NCBI GenBank assembly: GCA_026461645.1
Contig: JAPJMP010000080.1
Coordinates: 1 to 15,108 of the forward strand
DNA from: Burkholderiales bacterium
GTDB lineage: Bacteria; Pseudomonadota; Gammaproteobacteria; Burkholderiales; UBA11063
Reading direction: 5' to 3'
Length of the DNA stretch: 15,108 bases
Of this stretch, positions 5,009 through 14,270 are shown in pieces. A model generated the notes under the pieces. That model was not told where the DNA came from. It did not search any database and was given only the letters and a program-made list of their open reading frames with translations. The number at the start of each line of letters is the position of its first letter. Positions within the stretch are counted from its first letter, which is position 1. A program made the translations under genes and the position numbers.

Positions 5009-7354
5009 GTGGATACAACCGTTTATAATAAGTTAATTGCATTTATTTGGTCTATCGCTGATGATTGTCTGCGTGGCATATATGTGCGTGGTAAATATCG
5101 TGATGTTATTTTACCCATGGTAGTCCTACGCCGTCTAGATGTATTACTTGAGCCAACTAAGCAAACAGTTATGGAAGAAGTTGTATTCCAGTTAGAAGAA
5201 CTTAAATTCACTGAATTTGATGCTCGTGGGTTGCAGGACTCATCTGGCTATGTATTTTATAATACCAGCAAATGGACATTACAAAACTTACATAATACAG
5301 CAACTAACAGTCAGCAAATGCTTCAAGCCAATTTTGATGATTACTTAAATGGTTTTAGTCCAAATGTTAAAGAAATTATCGATAAATTTGACCTTAAAAA
5401 TCAAATCCGTAATATGGCCAATAATGATGTGTTATTGTCGGTGCTAGAAAGATTCATCTCTCCTAATATTAATTTTTCCCCAAATGAAGCTATTGGGCCA
5501 GATGGCCGCAAATTAGCACCATTAACAAACTTGGGAATGGGATATGTATTTGAAGAGTTAATCCGTAAATTTAATGAAGAAAATAATGAAGAAGCTGGTG
5601 AACATTTTACACCTCGAGAAGTAATTGAATTAATGACACATATTATCTTCAAGCCTGTTAAAACCAATTTGCCCAAGATTATGACTATTTATGATCCTGC
5701 TTGTGGTTCCGGTGGAATGCTAACAGAAGCCCAAAATTTTATTCAAGACCCAGATGGTGAAATTAGAAATAGTGGGGATGTTTATCTTTATGGTAAAGAA
5801 AGCCAACCAGAGACTTATGCCATATGTAAATCAGATATGATGATTAAAGGCAATAATCCAGAGAACATTCGTTGTGGCTCAACTTTAGCTACTGATGAAT
5901 TTGCCGGGATTAGTTTTGATTTTATGTTATCAAACCCGCCATATGGTAAATCCTGGACAACTGACCAAAAGCATATTAAAGCAGACAAAGAAATAATTGA
6001 CCCACGCTTTAAAATAAAACTAAAAGATTACTGGGGCAACTTAGAAGATTCTGATGCTACACCCCGATCTTCCGATGGGCAATTACTTTTTTTAATGGAA
6101 ATGATTAATAAAATGAAGCCTTTGAGCCACAATTTAAATGGCTCCAGGATTGCCTCCGTACATAACGGATCTAGTTTATTTACCGGTGACGCAGGGGGTG
6201 GAGAGAGTAATATTCGTCGTTATATTATAGAGAATGACTATTTAGAAGCAATTATCCAATTGCCAAATAACCTATTTTACAATACTGGAATTACAACCTA
6301 TATTTGGATTTTATCCAATAATAAAGCATTTAATCGAAAAGGCAAAGTACAATTAATTGATGCTGGATCACTCTATCGTAAATTACGTAAAAATCTTGGG
6401 AATAAAAATTGTGAGTTTTCTCCAGAACATATAACAGAAATTTACAACACCTATGAAGCTATGGCAAATATTACGCCATTGGAAGATGGTGGAATTGGTT
6501 CAAAGATTTTTAATAATACTGATTTTGGTTATTATAAGGTTAATATTGAACAGCCTAAGCGTCTTAAAGCTGGTTTTTCTGCAGCAAAAATAGCTGAGTT
6601 GCGCTATGATAAAACATTGAGGGAGCCGATGGAGTGGGCATATACTGAATTTGGTGATGAAGTTTATACTTCATTGGAAAAGCATACTAAGACAATTTCT
6701 AGTTGGTGCGAAAAACAAGAACTCGATTTAAGTACAAAGCAGTTTAAATCATTAACTACCCCGGCATTATGGTTAAAACAAAGAAGCTTAATGGATACAG
6801 GAATCCAACTTATGCAGGCTCTGGGCACTGAAGAATCAAATGACTTTAACCACTTCAGAACTAATGTAGAGCACTATCTTAAGTCTAATAAAATTAAATT
6901 AAGCAGTGCAGAAAAAAATTCTATTCTAAATGCAGTAAGTAATTATGATGCTAATGCAGCAAAAGTAATCAAAAATACCCATAAACTAAGCAGCAGCAAG
7001 CTTAATAAACTTCTAGAACATTTAGGTTGCGATGAAGCCCAGTTACCTGATTTTGGATATTTTGCTACTAATAAGCAAAATGAATATATTGAGTACGAAC
7101 CTGAATCAGATTTGCGTGACAGTGAAAATGTACCGATTAAGGCGCACATACATGAATATTTTAGCGTTGAAGTAAAACCACATCTTCCGGATGCTTGGAT
7201 AAACCTGAATAGCATGAAAATCGGATATGAAATAAGTTTTAATAAATTTTTTTATCGTCCTAAGCTTTTACGAAGCCTTGAGAATGTAACTAAAGACATC
7301 CTAGAGCTTGAGGCACTTAGTGAAGGTTTAATCCATGAAATTGTAGGATTGTAG
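5009..7354 (+). CDS. hsdM: Type I restriction-modification methyltransferase subunit
   Basis: HsdM methylates adenine in the bipartite site read by HsdS; two HsdM and one HsdS form the methylase. Residues 1-160 are the N-terminal helical domain. The catalytic domain follows: AGEHFTPREV (196-205), DPACGSGGM (229-237, motif I, binds S-adenosylmethionine) and NPPY (309-312, motif IV). The subunit is 781 residues, longer than the roughly 500-530 of the well-studied enzymes, because of a C-terminal extension from about residue 540 that also occurs in a known HsdM subgroup. The start is GTG at 5009 with AGGAA five bases upstream; a perfect TATAAT at 4985-4990 is too close to serve as the main promoter. 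hsdS follows after 8 bases. Confidence 0.96.
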   Translation: MDTTVYNKLIAFIWSIADDCLRGIYVRGKYRDVILPMVVLRRLDVLLEPTKQTVMEEVVFQLEELKFTEFDARGLQDSSGYVFYNTSKWTLQNLHNTATNSQQMLQANFDDYLNGFSPNVKEIIDKFDLKNQIRNMANNDVLLSVLERFISPNINFSPNEAIGPDGRKLAPLTNLGMGYVFEELIRKFNEENNEEAGEHFTPREVIELMTHIIFKPVKTNLPKIMTIYDPACGSGGMLTEAQNFIQDPDGEIRNSGDVYLYGKESQPETYAICKSDMMIKGNNPENIRCGSTLATDEFAGISFDFMLSNPPYGKSWTTDQKHIKADKEIIDPRFKIKLKDYWGNLEDSDATPRSSDGQLLFLMEMINKMKPLSHNLNGSRIASVHNGSSLFTGDAGGGESNIRRYIIENDYLEAIIQLPNNLFYNTGITTYIWILSNNKAFNRKGKVQLIDAGSLYRKLRKNLGNKNCEFSPEHITEIYNTYEAMANITPLEDGGIGSKIFNNTDFGYYKVNIEQPKRLKAGFSAAKIAELRYDKTLREPMEWAYTEFGDEVYTSLEKHTKTISSWCEKQELDLSTKQFKSLTTPALWLKQRSLMDTGIQLMQALGTEESNDFNHFRTNVEHYLKSNKIKLSSAEKNSILNAVSNYDANAAKVIKNTHKLSSSKLNKLLEHLGCDEAQLPDFGYFATNKQNEYIEYEPESDLRDSENVPIKAHIHEYFSVEVKPHLPDAWINLNSMKIGYEISFNKFFYRPKLLRSLENVTKDILELEALSEGLIHEIVGL

Positions 7355-7362
7355 GAATACTT

Positions 7363-8661
7363 ATGCAAATGACAAAATTTAAGAATCATCAACCTCACGG
7401 CAATTTTAAAATTCCTATACATTGGAAAGTAAGTAGGTTAAAACATTGTTTAAATATTTGTAATGGTAATAGTATTTCAGATTCAAAAAAAGAAAAATAT
7501 GCCCTAAATGATCTGGAGTCAACCCCATATATTTCTACAAAAGATATCAATGTTGATAATTCTACAATAAGCGAGAATGACCTACTTTATATTCCAAAGA
7601 AGCTAGTTCATTACTTTAGATTAGCCCCAAAAGAAAGTTTTTTATTATGCATTGAGGGCGGTAGTGCCGGTAAAAAAATTGCATTTTTAAATTTTGACGC
7701 TTGTTTTGTAAATAAACTTGCATCTTTTACAGCAAATAAAACTAATATTATTACTAAATATTACTATTATTATTTTAAAAGCCAGTATGTTAAGGATCAA
7801 TTTATTTTATCCATGAATGGATTGATTGGAGGAGTTTCGATTTCCCAAATCAAAAATTTTGAATGCTTTATTCCAACAACTGAAGAACAACAAAAAATTG
7901 TTAAATTTTTAGATAAAAAGAGCCTTCAAATAGATGAAGCCATTGCAAAAACGGAAAAAATGATTGAACTGCTTAAGGAACATCGTAAAATAACAATCTA
8001 TAATGCCGTTACCTGTGGGATAAATCCCAATATACCACTGAAGCCGAGTGGCGTGCATTGGGTAGGGAACATTCCTACTCACTGGCAAATTAAACGAGCT
8101 AAATTTATATTTAATGAAGTTGATGAGAGGTCAATTACTGGAACTGAAGAGTTACTATCGGTATCACACTTAACTGGTGTTACTCCACGTTCTGAAAAAA
8201 ATGTTTCAATGTTTATGTCTGAAAGCTATGAAGGTTCAAAACTATGTAAACCCGGGGATTTAATTATAAATATTATGTGGGCTTGGATGGGTGCATTAGG
8301 GGTTTCAGATCAACCTGGTATTGTAAGCCCATCGTATGGGGTGTATAGGCAGAAAATTAATGATACATTTAATAGCTATTATTTAGAAGAATTATTGAAA
8401 AGCAAAAATTACGTAGATGAATACAATAGGAGATCAACAGGATTACACTCCTCTCGTTTAAGACTCTATTCGCATTTGTTCTTTGATATGAAAATTGGAT
8501 ATCCAGGTATTAAAGAACAAAACAAAATAGTTGAATATATCCAAAATATTAGTCAAAAAATTGAAATTGCGATAGGTTATAAGCAAAATGAGATTGAGAA
8601 ACTTAAAGAATATAAAGCCACATTGGTTGATAATGCTGTCACAGGTAAAATAAAGGTCTAA
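7363..8661 (+). CDS. hsdS: Type I restriction-modification specificity subunit
   Basis: HsdS determines the DNA sequence recognised by the methylase and nuclease. It has two target-recognition domains, each opening with the usual pattern: FKIPIHWKVSRLK (about 15-27) and VGNIPTHWQIKRAK (about 234-247). Each is followed by a conserved helix that sets the spacing: TEEQQKIVKFLDKKSLQIDE (about 173-192) and KEQNKIVEYI onward. Both domains and both helices are intact in 432 residues, so the subunit should be functional. The recognition sequence cannot be read from the protein here. The ATG has TAGGAA upstream and lies 8 bases after the hsdM stop; a second ATG two codons later is less likely. Confidence 0.95.
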   Translation: MQMTKFKNHQPHGNFKIPIHWKVSRLKHCLNICNGNSISDSKKEKYALNDLESTPYISTKDINVDNSTISENDLLYIPKKLVHYFRLAPKESFLLCIEGGSAGKKIAFLNFDACFVNKLASFTANKTNIITKYYYYYFKSQYVKDQFILSMNGLIGGVSISQIKNFECFIPTTEEQQKIVKFLDKKSLQIDEAIAKTEKMIELLKEHRKITIYNAVTCGINPNIPLKPSGVHWVGNIPTHWQIKRAKFIFNEVDERSITGTEELLSVSHLTGVTPRSEKNVSMFMSESYEGSKLCKPGDLIINIMWAWMGALGVSDQPGIVSPSYGVYRQKINDTFNSYYLEELLKSKNYVDEYNRRSTGLHSSRLRLYSHLFFDMKIGYPGIKEQNKIVEYIQNISQKIEIAIGYKQNEIEKLKEYKATLVDNAVTGKIKV

Positions 8662-8665
8662 TAAT

Positions 8666-10126
8666 ATGAAACCATGGATAAAATCAGCTCATAACTATTT
8701 AGCACATAGCTTAGGAGTTATTCCACAAGAAATCAATGAGCTTGATTGGAAGGAGCGTTTATCGCCAAAAAATGATAAACTTTGCCAGCATATTTGTGCT
8801 TTTGCAAATTTACCTGGAGGAGGCTATTTAGTTTTTGGGGTGGAAGATAGTACTAGTAAGGTATTGGGTGTAACTAAGGAATTTGCAGACAATGTAATTG
8901 AGCGTTTAGCTAATCTTTGCCGTGATGGAGTTAGCCCACTTGTTAGCTTAGATCATGCTATAGAACAATATGCTGATAAGCCCTTACTTTTTATTCATAT
9001 TAAAGAAAGCCATATAAAACCGGTTCATATTGCCGGCAAAACAATTGAGGATACCTTTATCCGTAGCGGTGGCACAACCCGAAAAGCTTCTCGGCAGGAA
9101 GTTGGCGGATTAATGCTAAATAGCAAGAACCCTGTATTTGAGGAACTGAACGCCTCCACTTTAAAAAATCCTACAGAAATAATTACTATGCTTGATTTTG
9201 CTAGTATTTGTAAATTATTGAAAAAACCAGTTCCAGGTAATTTAGAGGAAATTATGTATTGGTTCACTGAGGAAAAGATGTTAAATAAAGTTGATGACGC
9301 AGGCTATTACATTACTAATTTTGGAGCATTGGCTGCAGCACAAGATTTAACTAACTTCGATGGCTTAGGCCGCAAATCTATCCGTGTAATAAAATACGAA
9401 GGTAAAACTAAAATTGCTGGTAGCAAGGAGTTTCCTAATGTCAAAGGCTATGCCATTGGTTTTGAAAGTTTAATCCAGTTTGTTAGAAGTTTATTACCTG
9501 GTAGTGAGATTATTAAGCATGCGCTAAGAGAAGACACCTCCATTTATCCAGAAATAGCTATACGGGAGTTAGTCGCAAATGCGCTAATTCACCAAGACTT
9601 TTCAGTGCGTGGCAGCGGTCCAATGATTGAAATATTTGATGAGCGTATAGAAATATCTAATCCAGGACGGTTACTACCCAGTAAGAAGATAGACCGCTTA
9701 ATCCGTTCTACCCCAGAATCAAGAAATGAAGTATTAGCTCAAGCCTTCCGGCGTTATAATATTTGTGAAGAACGTGGATCTGGCCTTGAAAAGGCAGTTA
9801 CCGCAATTGAATTATTTGAGCTTCCTCCGTTAAAATTTGAAGAAACAGAGAATTCATTTAAAGTGATCCTATTTGCACCAAAATCCTTTGCTAGTATGTC
9901 ACAACAAGAACGTGTTGATGCATGTTATCAGCATTGCATTATCCAGTATTATGGCAGTGGCGGGAAGACAAATAATTCATTAAGAAAACGTTTCGGAATG
10001 AATGAACGGCAAGTATCACAAATTTCAAGGCTTATTAATGAAGTATTAGAGTTAGGGAAAATTAAGCCTAAAGATCCAGAAAGTGAATCCAAAAAATTTG
10101 CGATGTACGTGCCATATTGGGCGTAG
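8666..10126 (+). CDS. AlbA_2 / HATPase-like protein with C-terminal winged helix, R-M-linked
   Basis: This 486-residue protein belongs to the group described as predicted transcriptional regulators with an AlbA_2 (Schlafen AlbA-like) N-terminal domain. Residues about 25-145 include a FANLPGGGYLVFGVED core (45-61) and GGTTRKASRQEV, typical of that domain. A central GHKL-like region follows, with NALIHQD near residue 305 as N-box, IFDERIEISNPG as the next strand and EERGSGL near residue 370. The last 70 residues (RKRFGMNERQVSQISRLINEVLELGKI) look like a winged helix. Proteins of this group often sit inside type I R-M loci and are suspected of regulating or moderating the system; direct proof in this case is lacking. 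The ATG lies 4 bases after hsdS, so the two are translationally coupled. It is intact. Confidence 0.85.
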   Translation: MKPWIKSAHNYLAHSLGVIPQEINELDWKERLSPKNDKLCQHICAFANLPGGGYLVFGVEDSTSKVLGVTKEFADNVIERLANLCRDGVSPLVSLDHAIEQYADKPLLFIHIKESHIKPVHIAGKTIEDTFIRSGGTTRKASRQEVGGLMLNSKNPVFEELNASTLKNPTEIITMLDFASICKLLKKPVPGNLEEIMYWFTEEKMLNKVDDAGYYITNFGALAAAQDLTNFDGLGRKSIRVIKYEGKTKIAGSKEFPNVKGYAIGFESLIQFVRSLLPGSEIIKHALREDTSIYPEIAIRELVANALIHQDFSVRGSGPMIEIFDERIEISNPGRLLPSKKIDRLIRSTPESRNEVLAQAFRRYNICEERGSGLEKAVTAIELFELPPLKFEETENSFKVILFAPKSFASMSQQERVDACYQHCIIQYYGSGGKTNNSLRKRFGMNERQVSQISRLINEVLELGKIKPKDPESESKKFAMYVPYWA

Positions 10127-10127
10127 T

Positions 10128-10202
10128 TTATTTGACTAGGATCATGCATTTTTTGCAAAAGCATTGGTATATAAGGTTTTCTTATTTGACTGGAATCCTG
10201 CA
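10128..10202 (+). repeat. Two 21-bp direct repeats upstream of hsdR
   Basis: ttatttgactaggatcatgca (10128-10148) and a copy at 10182-10202 match at 18 of 21 positions and lie 54 bases apart. Each contains TTGACT, a -35-like hexamer, but neither has a -10 at standard spacing. They lie in the 173-base gap between the AlbA_2 gene and hsdR and could bind a regulator, perhaps that gene's own product. Confidence 0.5.
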
Positions 10203-10212
10203 AGTGCTTTTC

Positions 10213-10221
10213 TGTTATGAT
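10213..10221 (+). promoter_or_regulatory. Extended -10 promoter candidate for hsdR
   Basis: TGTTATGAT matches the extended -10 pattern TGnTATAAT with one change. It lies 79 bases before the hsdR ATG and just after the second 21-bp repeat. Separate transcription of hsdR from the methylase genes is common in type I systems and would fit the 173-base gap. Confidence 0.35.
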
Positions 10222-10299
10222 ATTTAGTGCGTTTGAAATTAAAATATAGTAATTATTTTAATGAGTTTTTTGTGTACCTTATTTAAATAGGTTATAAAT

Positions 10300-13200
10300 A
10301 TGGCAAGCCAAACCAACGAGCAAGCTCTTGAAGCAACAATAGAAAAATATCTTACTGGAACTTGTTTAGAAGAGCTCAAAATATTAGGTATAGCACCTGA
10401 CTCATCTCATGTTAACAGCCTATCGAATGGCAGTGGATTTCAGATTGGCTTGCCACATGATTTTGACCCTCATTTTGCTTTTGATACTAAACAGTTATGG
10501 GCATTTTTAGAATTGACTCAAGCATCAGAACTAGCTAAGCTTCAGCGCAGTAATGACTGGAAACTCAAAATTCTGGAACGCTTAGACCGCATGATAAGAA
10601 AAAATGGACTTTTGCATGTTTTGCGTAAAGGATTGGATTTAGACGATGCACATTTTACCTTGCTATATGTTTTACCATTAGCCTCAAGTAGTCAATCACT
10701 CAAAGACAATTTTGCTAAAAATCAATTCAGCGTTACTCGCCAAGTTCGTTATTCTTTAGCAAATCCTGGTGAAGAAATAGACATGGCGATTTTCGTAAAT
10801 GGATTGCCTTTAATAACTATGGAGCTGAAAAATCCCTGGACAGGGCAAACCGCTAAACTGCATGGCCAAAAACAATATAAGTTTGATAGGGATACTAATC
10901 AAACTTTGCTGAATTTTGCACGCTGCCTGGTGCATTTTGTAGTAGATACCGAAGAAATATACATGACCACTCATCTAAATGGGGCTAGCACCTTCTTTTT
11001 ACCCTTTAATAAAGGTAACAATCACGGTAAAGGCAATCCACCAAATGACTTTGGCTATAAAACTGATTATTTATGGAAAGAGATTTTTACTCGGGAAAGT
11101 TTAAGCAATATTATTCAACACTTTGTGCGATTAGATGGAAGTAGTAAAGATCCCTTAAGTAAACGTACATTATTTTTCCCACGCTATCACCAATTAGATG
11201 TGGTGCGACAATTAATTAATGATGTTAGCGATAATGGAGTTGGTAAAACTTACCTCATTCAGCATTCCGCTGGATCTGGGAAGTCAAATTCAATCACCTG
11301 GGCGGCATATCAGCTAATTGAAGCCTATCCGGTTAATGCATCAGTTCCGGGCGCTAAAAGCTTAGAAGCTCCGCTATTTGACTCAGTAATCGTAGTCACT
11401 GACCGCAGACTTTTAGACAAACAACTTCGAGACAATATTCGAGAGTTTTCAGAAATTAAGAATATTATGGCTCCGGCGTACAGCTCTCAAGAATTAAAAT
11501 CTAGCTTGGAGAATGGTAAAAAAATTATCATTACAACAATTCAGAAATTTCCGTTTATTGTTGATGGTATTGCAGATTTAAGTAATAAGACATTTGCTGT
11601 TATTATTGATGAGGCTCATAGCTCACAAAGTGGGAGTGCCGCAGATAATATGCAACGCGCCATGGGGAATAATGCAGATGATGACCTAGACTCCGATGAC
11701 CCACAAGATAAGATTCTATCTTATATGACATCACGTAAAATGCGTGGTAATGCTTCTTATTTTGCCTTTACTGCAACTCCAAAAGCAACAACCTTGGAGA
11801 AATTTGGTATTAAGCAACCAGATGGTAAATTTAAACCGTTTCATTTATACTCAATGAAGCAAGCTATTGAAGAAGGATTTATCCTGGATGTATTAGCTAA
11901 CTATACTACATATCGCAGCTACTACGCCATCGAAAAATCAGTTGAAGATAATCCTTTATTTGATACAAAAAAAGCACAAAAGAAGTTGAGAGCTTATGTA
12001 GAACGAAATAAGCAGACCGTTCGAATTAAAACGGAAATTATGCTTGAGCATTTTATTCAGAAGGTTATTAATGCCAAGAAGCTTAAAGGCAAGGCTAAAG
12101 GTATGATAATTACACAAAATATTGAAGTTGCAATTCAATATTTTCTAGCAACTCGTACTATATTAGCTGCCCAAGGACACCCATTTAAAGCTTTAATTGC
12201 ATTTTCTGGTACAAAAATAGTTAATGGCATTGAATATACTGAAGCTGATCTCAATGGTTTTGGTGAGAATGAAACTCGAGATAAGTTTGATACTGATGAA
12301 TACCGCTTACTAGTTGTTGCTAATAAATATTTAACAGGCTTTGACCAGCCCAAGCTTAGTGCTATGTACGTAGATAAAAAATTACAGGGAGTCCTTGCTG
12401 TACAGGCATTATCACGCCTTAATCGCTCAGCAGATAAACTTGGTAAAAAAACCGAAGATTTATTTGTTTTGGATTTTTTTAATTCAGTCGATGATATTAA
12501 AGAATCATTTGATCCTTTCTACACAGCAACTACGCTTAACCGAGCCACAGATGTTAATGTACTACATGAATTGAAAGAATCCTTAGATGAAACTGGGGTC
12601 TACGAATGGCATGAGGTTGAAAATTTCACTACACAATATTTTAATAATGCCCGGGCAGAAGAATTAAGCGCAATAATTGATGTGGCGGCTAACCGCTTCT
12701 GCAACTTGCTTGAGCTAGGAGAAGAGGATAAGGCTGACTATAAAATTAAAGCAAAGCAATTTGTTAAAATTTATGGTCAAATGGCAGCAATAATTCCATA
12801 TGAACGGCTTGAATGGGAGCAATTATTTTGGTTCCTTAAATTTTTAATCCCAAAATTACTAATTGCAGATCCAGCCGCTACTGCGTTTGATGAGTTACTT
12901 GAAACGATTGATTTATCAACTTATGGCTTGGAACGAGTAAAGCTTAATTCTTCAATTGGCTTAGATTCGAGTGATAGTGAACTAGATCCACAAAATCCAA
13001 ACCCACGTGGGGCGCATGGTAATGGCGAAGAAAAAGATACATTGGATGAAATTATAAGTAGTTTCAATCAAAAATGGTTCCAAGGCTGGGAAGCCACGCC
13101 AGCAGAGCAGCGTGTGAAGTTTATTAATTTAGCTGAAAGTATGCGTGCTCATCCTGATTATAAGCCTAAATACGAAGAAAATCACGATCCACAAACTCGA

Positions 13201-13344
13201 GATTTGGCTTTCAATAAGATTTTTGATGATGTTATGGCCAAGCATCGACGCAAAGAGCTTGAGTTATACCGCATGCTGGCACAAAGCGAGGCTTCAAAAC
13301 ATGCATTTCAAGATACGCTAAAACAGACTCTTACCAGAATATAA
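10300..13344 (+). CDS. hsdR: Type I restriction enzyme endonuclease/translocase subunit
   Basis: HsdR binds the methylase at unmethylated sites, pumps DNA and cleaves far from the site. The nuclease domain shows Asp161 and Glu175-x-Lys177 (EIDMAIFVNGLPLITMELKN). The SF2 motor has Walker A AGSGKS (324-329), DEAH (437-440), TATPK (491-495, motif III) and QALSRLNR (702-709, motif VI with Arg706/Arg709). The C-terminal part is helical and fits the assembly domain, with a low-complexity acidic loop near 890-920. The 1014 residues are a full length. The ATG is preceded by AGG at nine bases. It is complete, so together with hsdM and hsdS the system should be active. It converges with kwaB, with only 21 bases between the two stop codons and no obvious terminator. 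Confidence 0.96.
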   Translation: MASQTNEQALEATIEKYLTGTCLEELKILGIAPDSSHVNSLSNGSGFQIGLPHDFDPHFAFDTKQLWAFLELTQASELAKLQRSNDWKLKILERLDRMIRKNGLLHVLRKGLDLDDAHFTLLYVLPLASSSQSLKDNFAKNQFSVTRQVRYSLANPGEEIDMAIFVNGLPLITMELKNPWTGQTAKLHGQKQYKFDRDTNQTLLNFARCLVHFVVDTEEIYMTTHLNGASTFFLPFNKGNNHGKGNPPNDFGYKTDYLWKEIFTRESLSNIIQHFVRLDGSSKDPLSKRTLFFPRYHQLDVVRQLINDVSDNGVGKTYLIQHSAGSGKSNSITWAAYQLIEAYPVNASVPGAKSLEAPLFDSVIVVTDRRLLDKQLRDNIREFSEIKNIMAPAYSSQELKSSLENGKKIIITTIQKFPFIVDGIADLSNKTFAVIIDEAHSSQSGSAADNMQRAMGNNADDDLDSDDPQDKILSYMTSRKMRGNASYFAFTATPKATTLEKFGIKQPDGKFKPFHLYSMKQAIEEGFILDVLANYTTYRSYYAIEKSVEDNPLFDTKKAQKKLRAYVERNKQTVRIKTEIMLEHFIQKVINAKKLKGKAKGMIITQNIEVAIQYFLATRTILAAQGHPFKALIAFSGTKIVNGIEYTEADLNGFGENETRDKFDTDEYRLLVVANKYLTGFDQPKLSAMYVDKKLQGVLAVQALSRLNRSADKLGKKTEDLFVLDFFNSVDDIKESFDPFYTATTLNRATDVNVLHELKESLDETGVYEWHEVENFTTQYFNNARAEELSAIIDVAANRFCNLLELGEEDKADYKIKAKQFVKIYGQMAAIIPYERLEWEQLFWFLKFLIPKLLIADPAATAFDELLETIDLSTYGLERVKLNSSIGLDSSDSELDPQNPNPRGAHGNGEEKDTLDEIISSFNQKWFQGWEATPAEQRVKFINLAESMRAHPDYKPKYEENHDPQTRDLAFNKIFDDVMAKHRRKELELYRMLAQSEASKHAFQDTLKQTLTRI

Positions 13345-13365
13345 TAAGGAACGTCATCAGCCATT

Positions 13366-14256
13366 TTAATTTACTTTGCGTCTGCTAGCCGCAATGTAAA
13401 TTTCTGGATTGTCTTCTGTTAGATCAACGTCATACTCTCTTCTATCTAATATTTGTAAAAAATCCATTACATGTTTTTCACCAGGCTGTACTTGGTCGCC
13501 ATGCATAGTTAACTCAACACTTAGGGATTTGCACTTACTAATTAGTTTTTCTTTTGATGTCTTTTCTAAATCATCTCTAATTCGAATAGAAGCAATTAAT
13601 TTGGCAGCATTTTTTGACTTACCTACATATTCAACAATAACCTCATCAAACTTAATAAAGGAAATCCTCTCTTTCAATTTAATGGTACTTTCTTCTGCAG
13701 CGCTTAATATCTGATCATCAATATCAGCGAGTAGAGCAAAACTAATTGGATGTAATATATCAATTTGATTAGCATTTATTATAAAATCAAAATCTGTATC
13801 CAACTTAAAAACATCATCCGAAATAGATTCAAGCGTATCATCACATAATCTCATTAAAAAATTACGCTTTTTTAATAAGCTTTTAAATTGAGATGGTCTT
13901 TTAACTCCTATATGCTTATTCCCATCCGCATAGAATATTGCAAAATAATATCGTATACCGCTGCTTAGTGACTGTAAAGACTCACTTGACACCGGAATGG
14001 AATTATCATTAAATAATTGCTGAAAATTTTTTAAATGCTCATCCGCAATAGAAATCGTTAATTTTTCCAATTGGCCATACTTCTCACTTGGTTCAAAATT
14101 CCGAACCTCTCCATCTATTGCTTGATATGACTCATAAAAAGAAGTATACATTTCTTTTAGTACTATTTTAACTGAGTTATCAATAGGTATTCGGCAAACA
14201 ATGCTCTCTCTGTTATTGTTAGCACAAATTCCAAACTCTACATTAGAAAACTCCAT
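13366..14256 (-). CDS. kwaB: Kiwa anti-phage system protein KwaB (DUF4868-like)
   Basis: The 296-residue soluble protein matches the second Kiwa component by length, partner and DUF4868-like features: an N-terminal alpha/beta region, a SGIRYYFAIFYADGNKHIGV strand pair near residues 100-118, the KRPSQFKSLLKKRN helix and FDFIINANQIDILHP around 156-170, then a basic C-terminal part ending RRKVN. In the studied system KwaB binds DNA and works with the membrane protein KwaA to block phage replication. The start ATG at 14256 has AAGGA six bases upstream. It follows kwaA with only 14 bases between, the usual Kiwa gene order and orientation. I recognise the family by sequence pattern and context, not by a search, so a related DUF4868 protein of another system remains possible. 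Confidence 0.8.
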   Translation of the reverse strand: MEFSNVEFGICANNNRESIVCRIPIDNSVKIVLKEMYTSFYESYQAIDGEVRNFEPSEKYGQLEKLTISIADEHLKNFQQLFNDNSIPVSSESLQSLSSGIRYYFAIFYADGNKHIGVKRPSQFKSLLKKRNFLMRLCDDTLESISDDVFKLDTDFDFIINANQIDILHPISFALLADIDDQILSAAEESTIKLKERISFIKFDEVIVEYVGKSKNAAKLIASIRIRDDLEKTSKEKLISKCKSLSVELTMHGDQVQPGEKHVMDFLQILDRREYDVDLTEDNPEIYIAASRRKVN

Positions 14257-14270
14257 ACTTTGTCCTTAAT

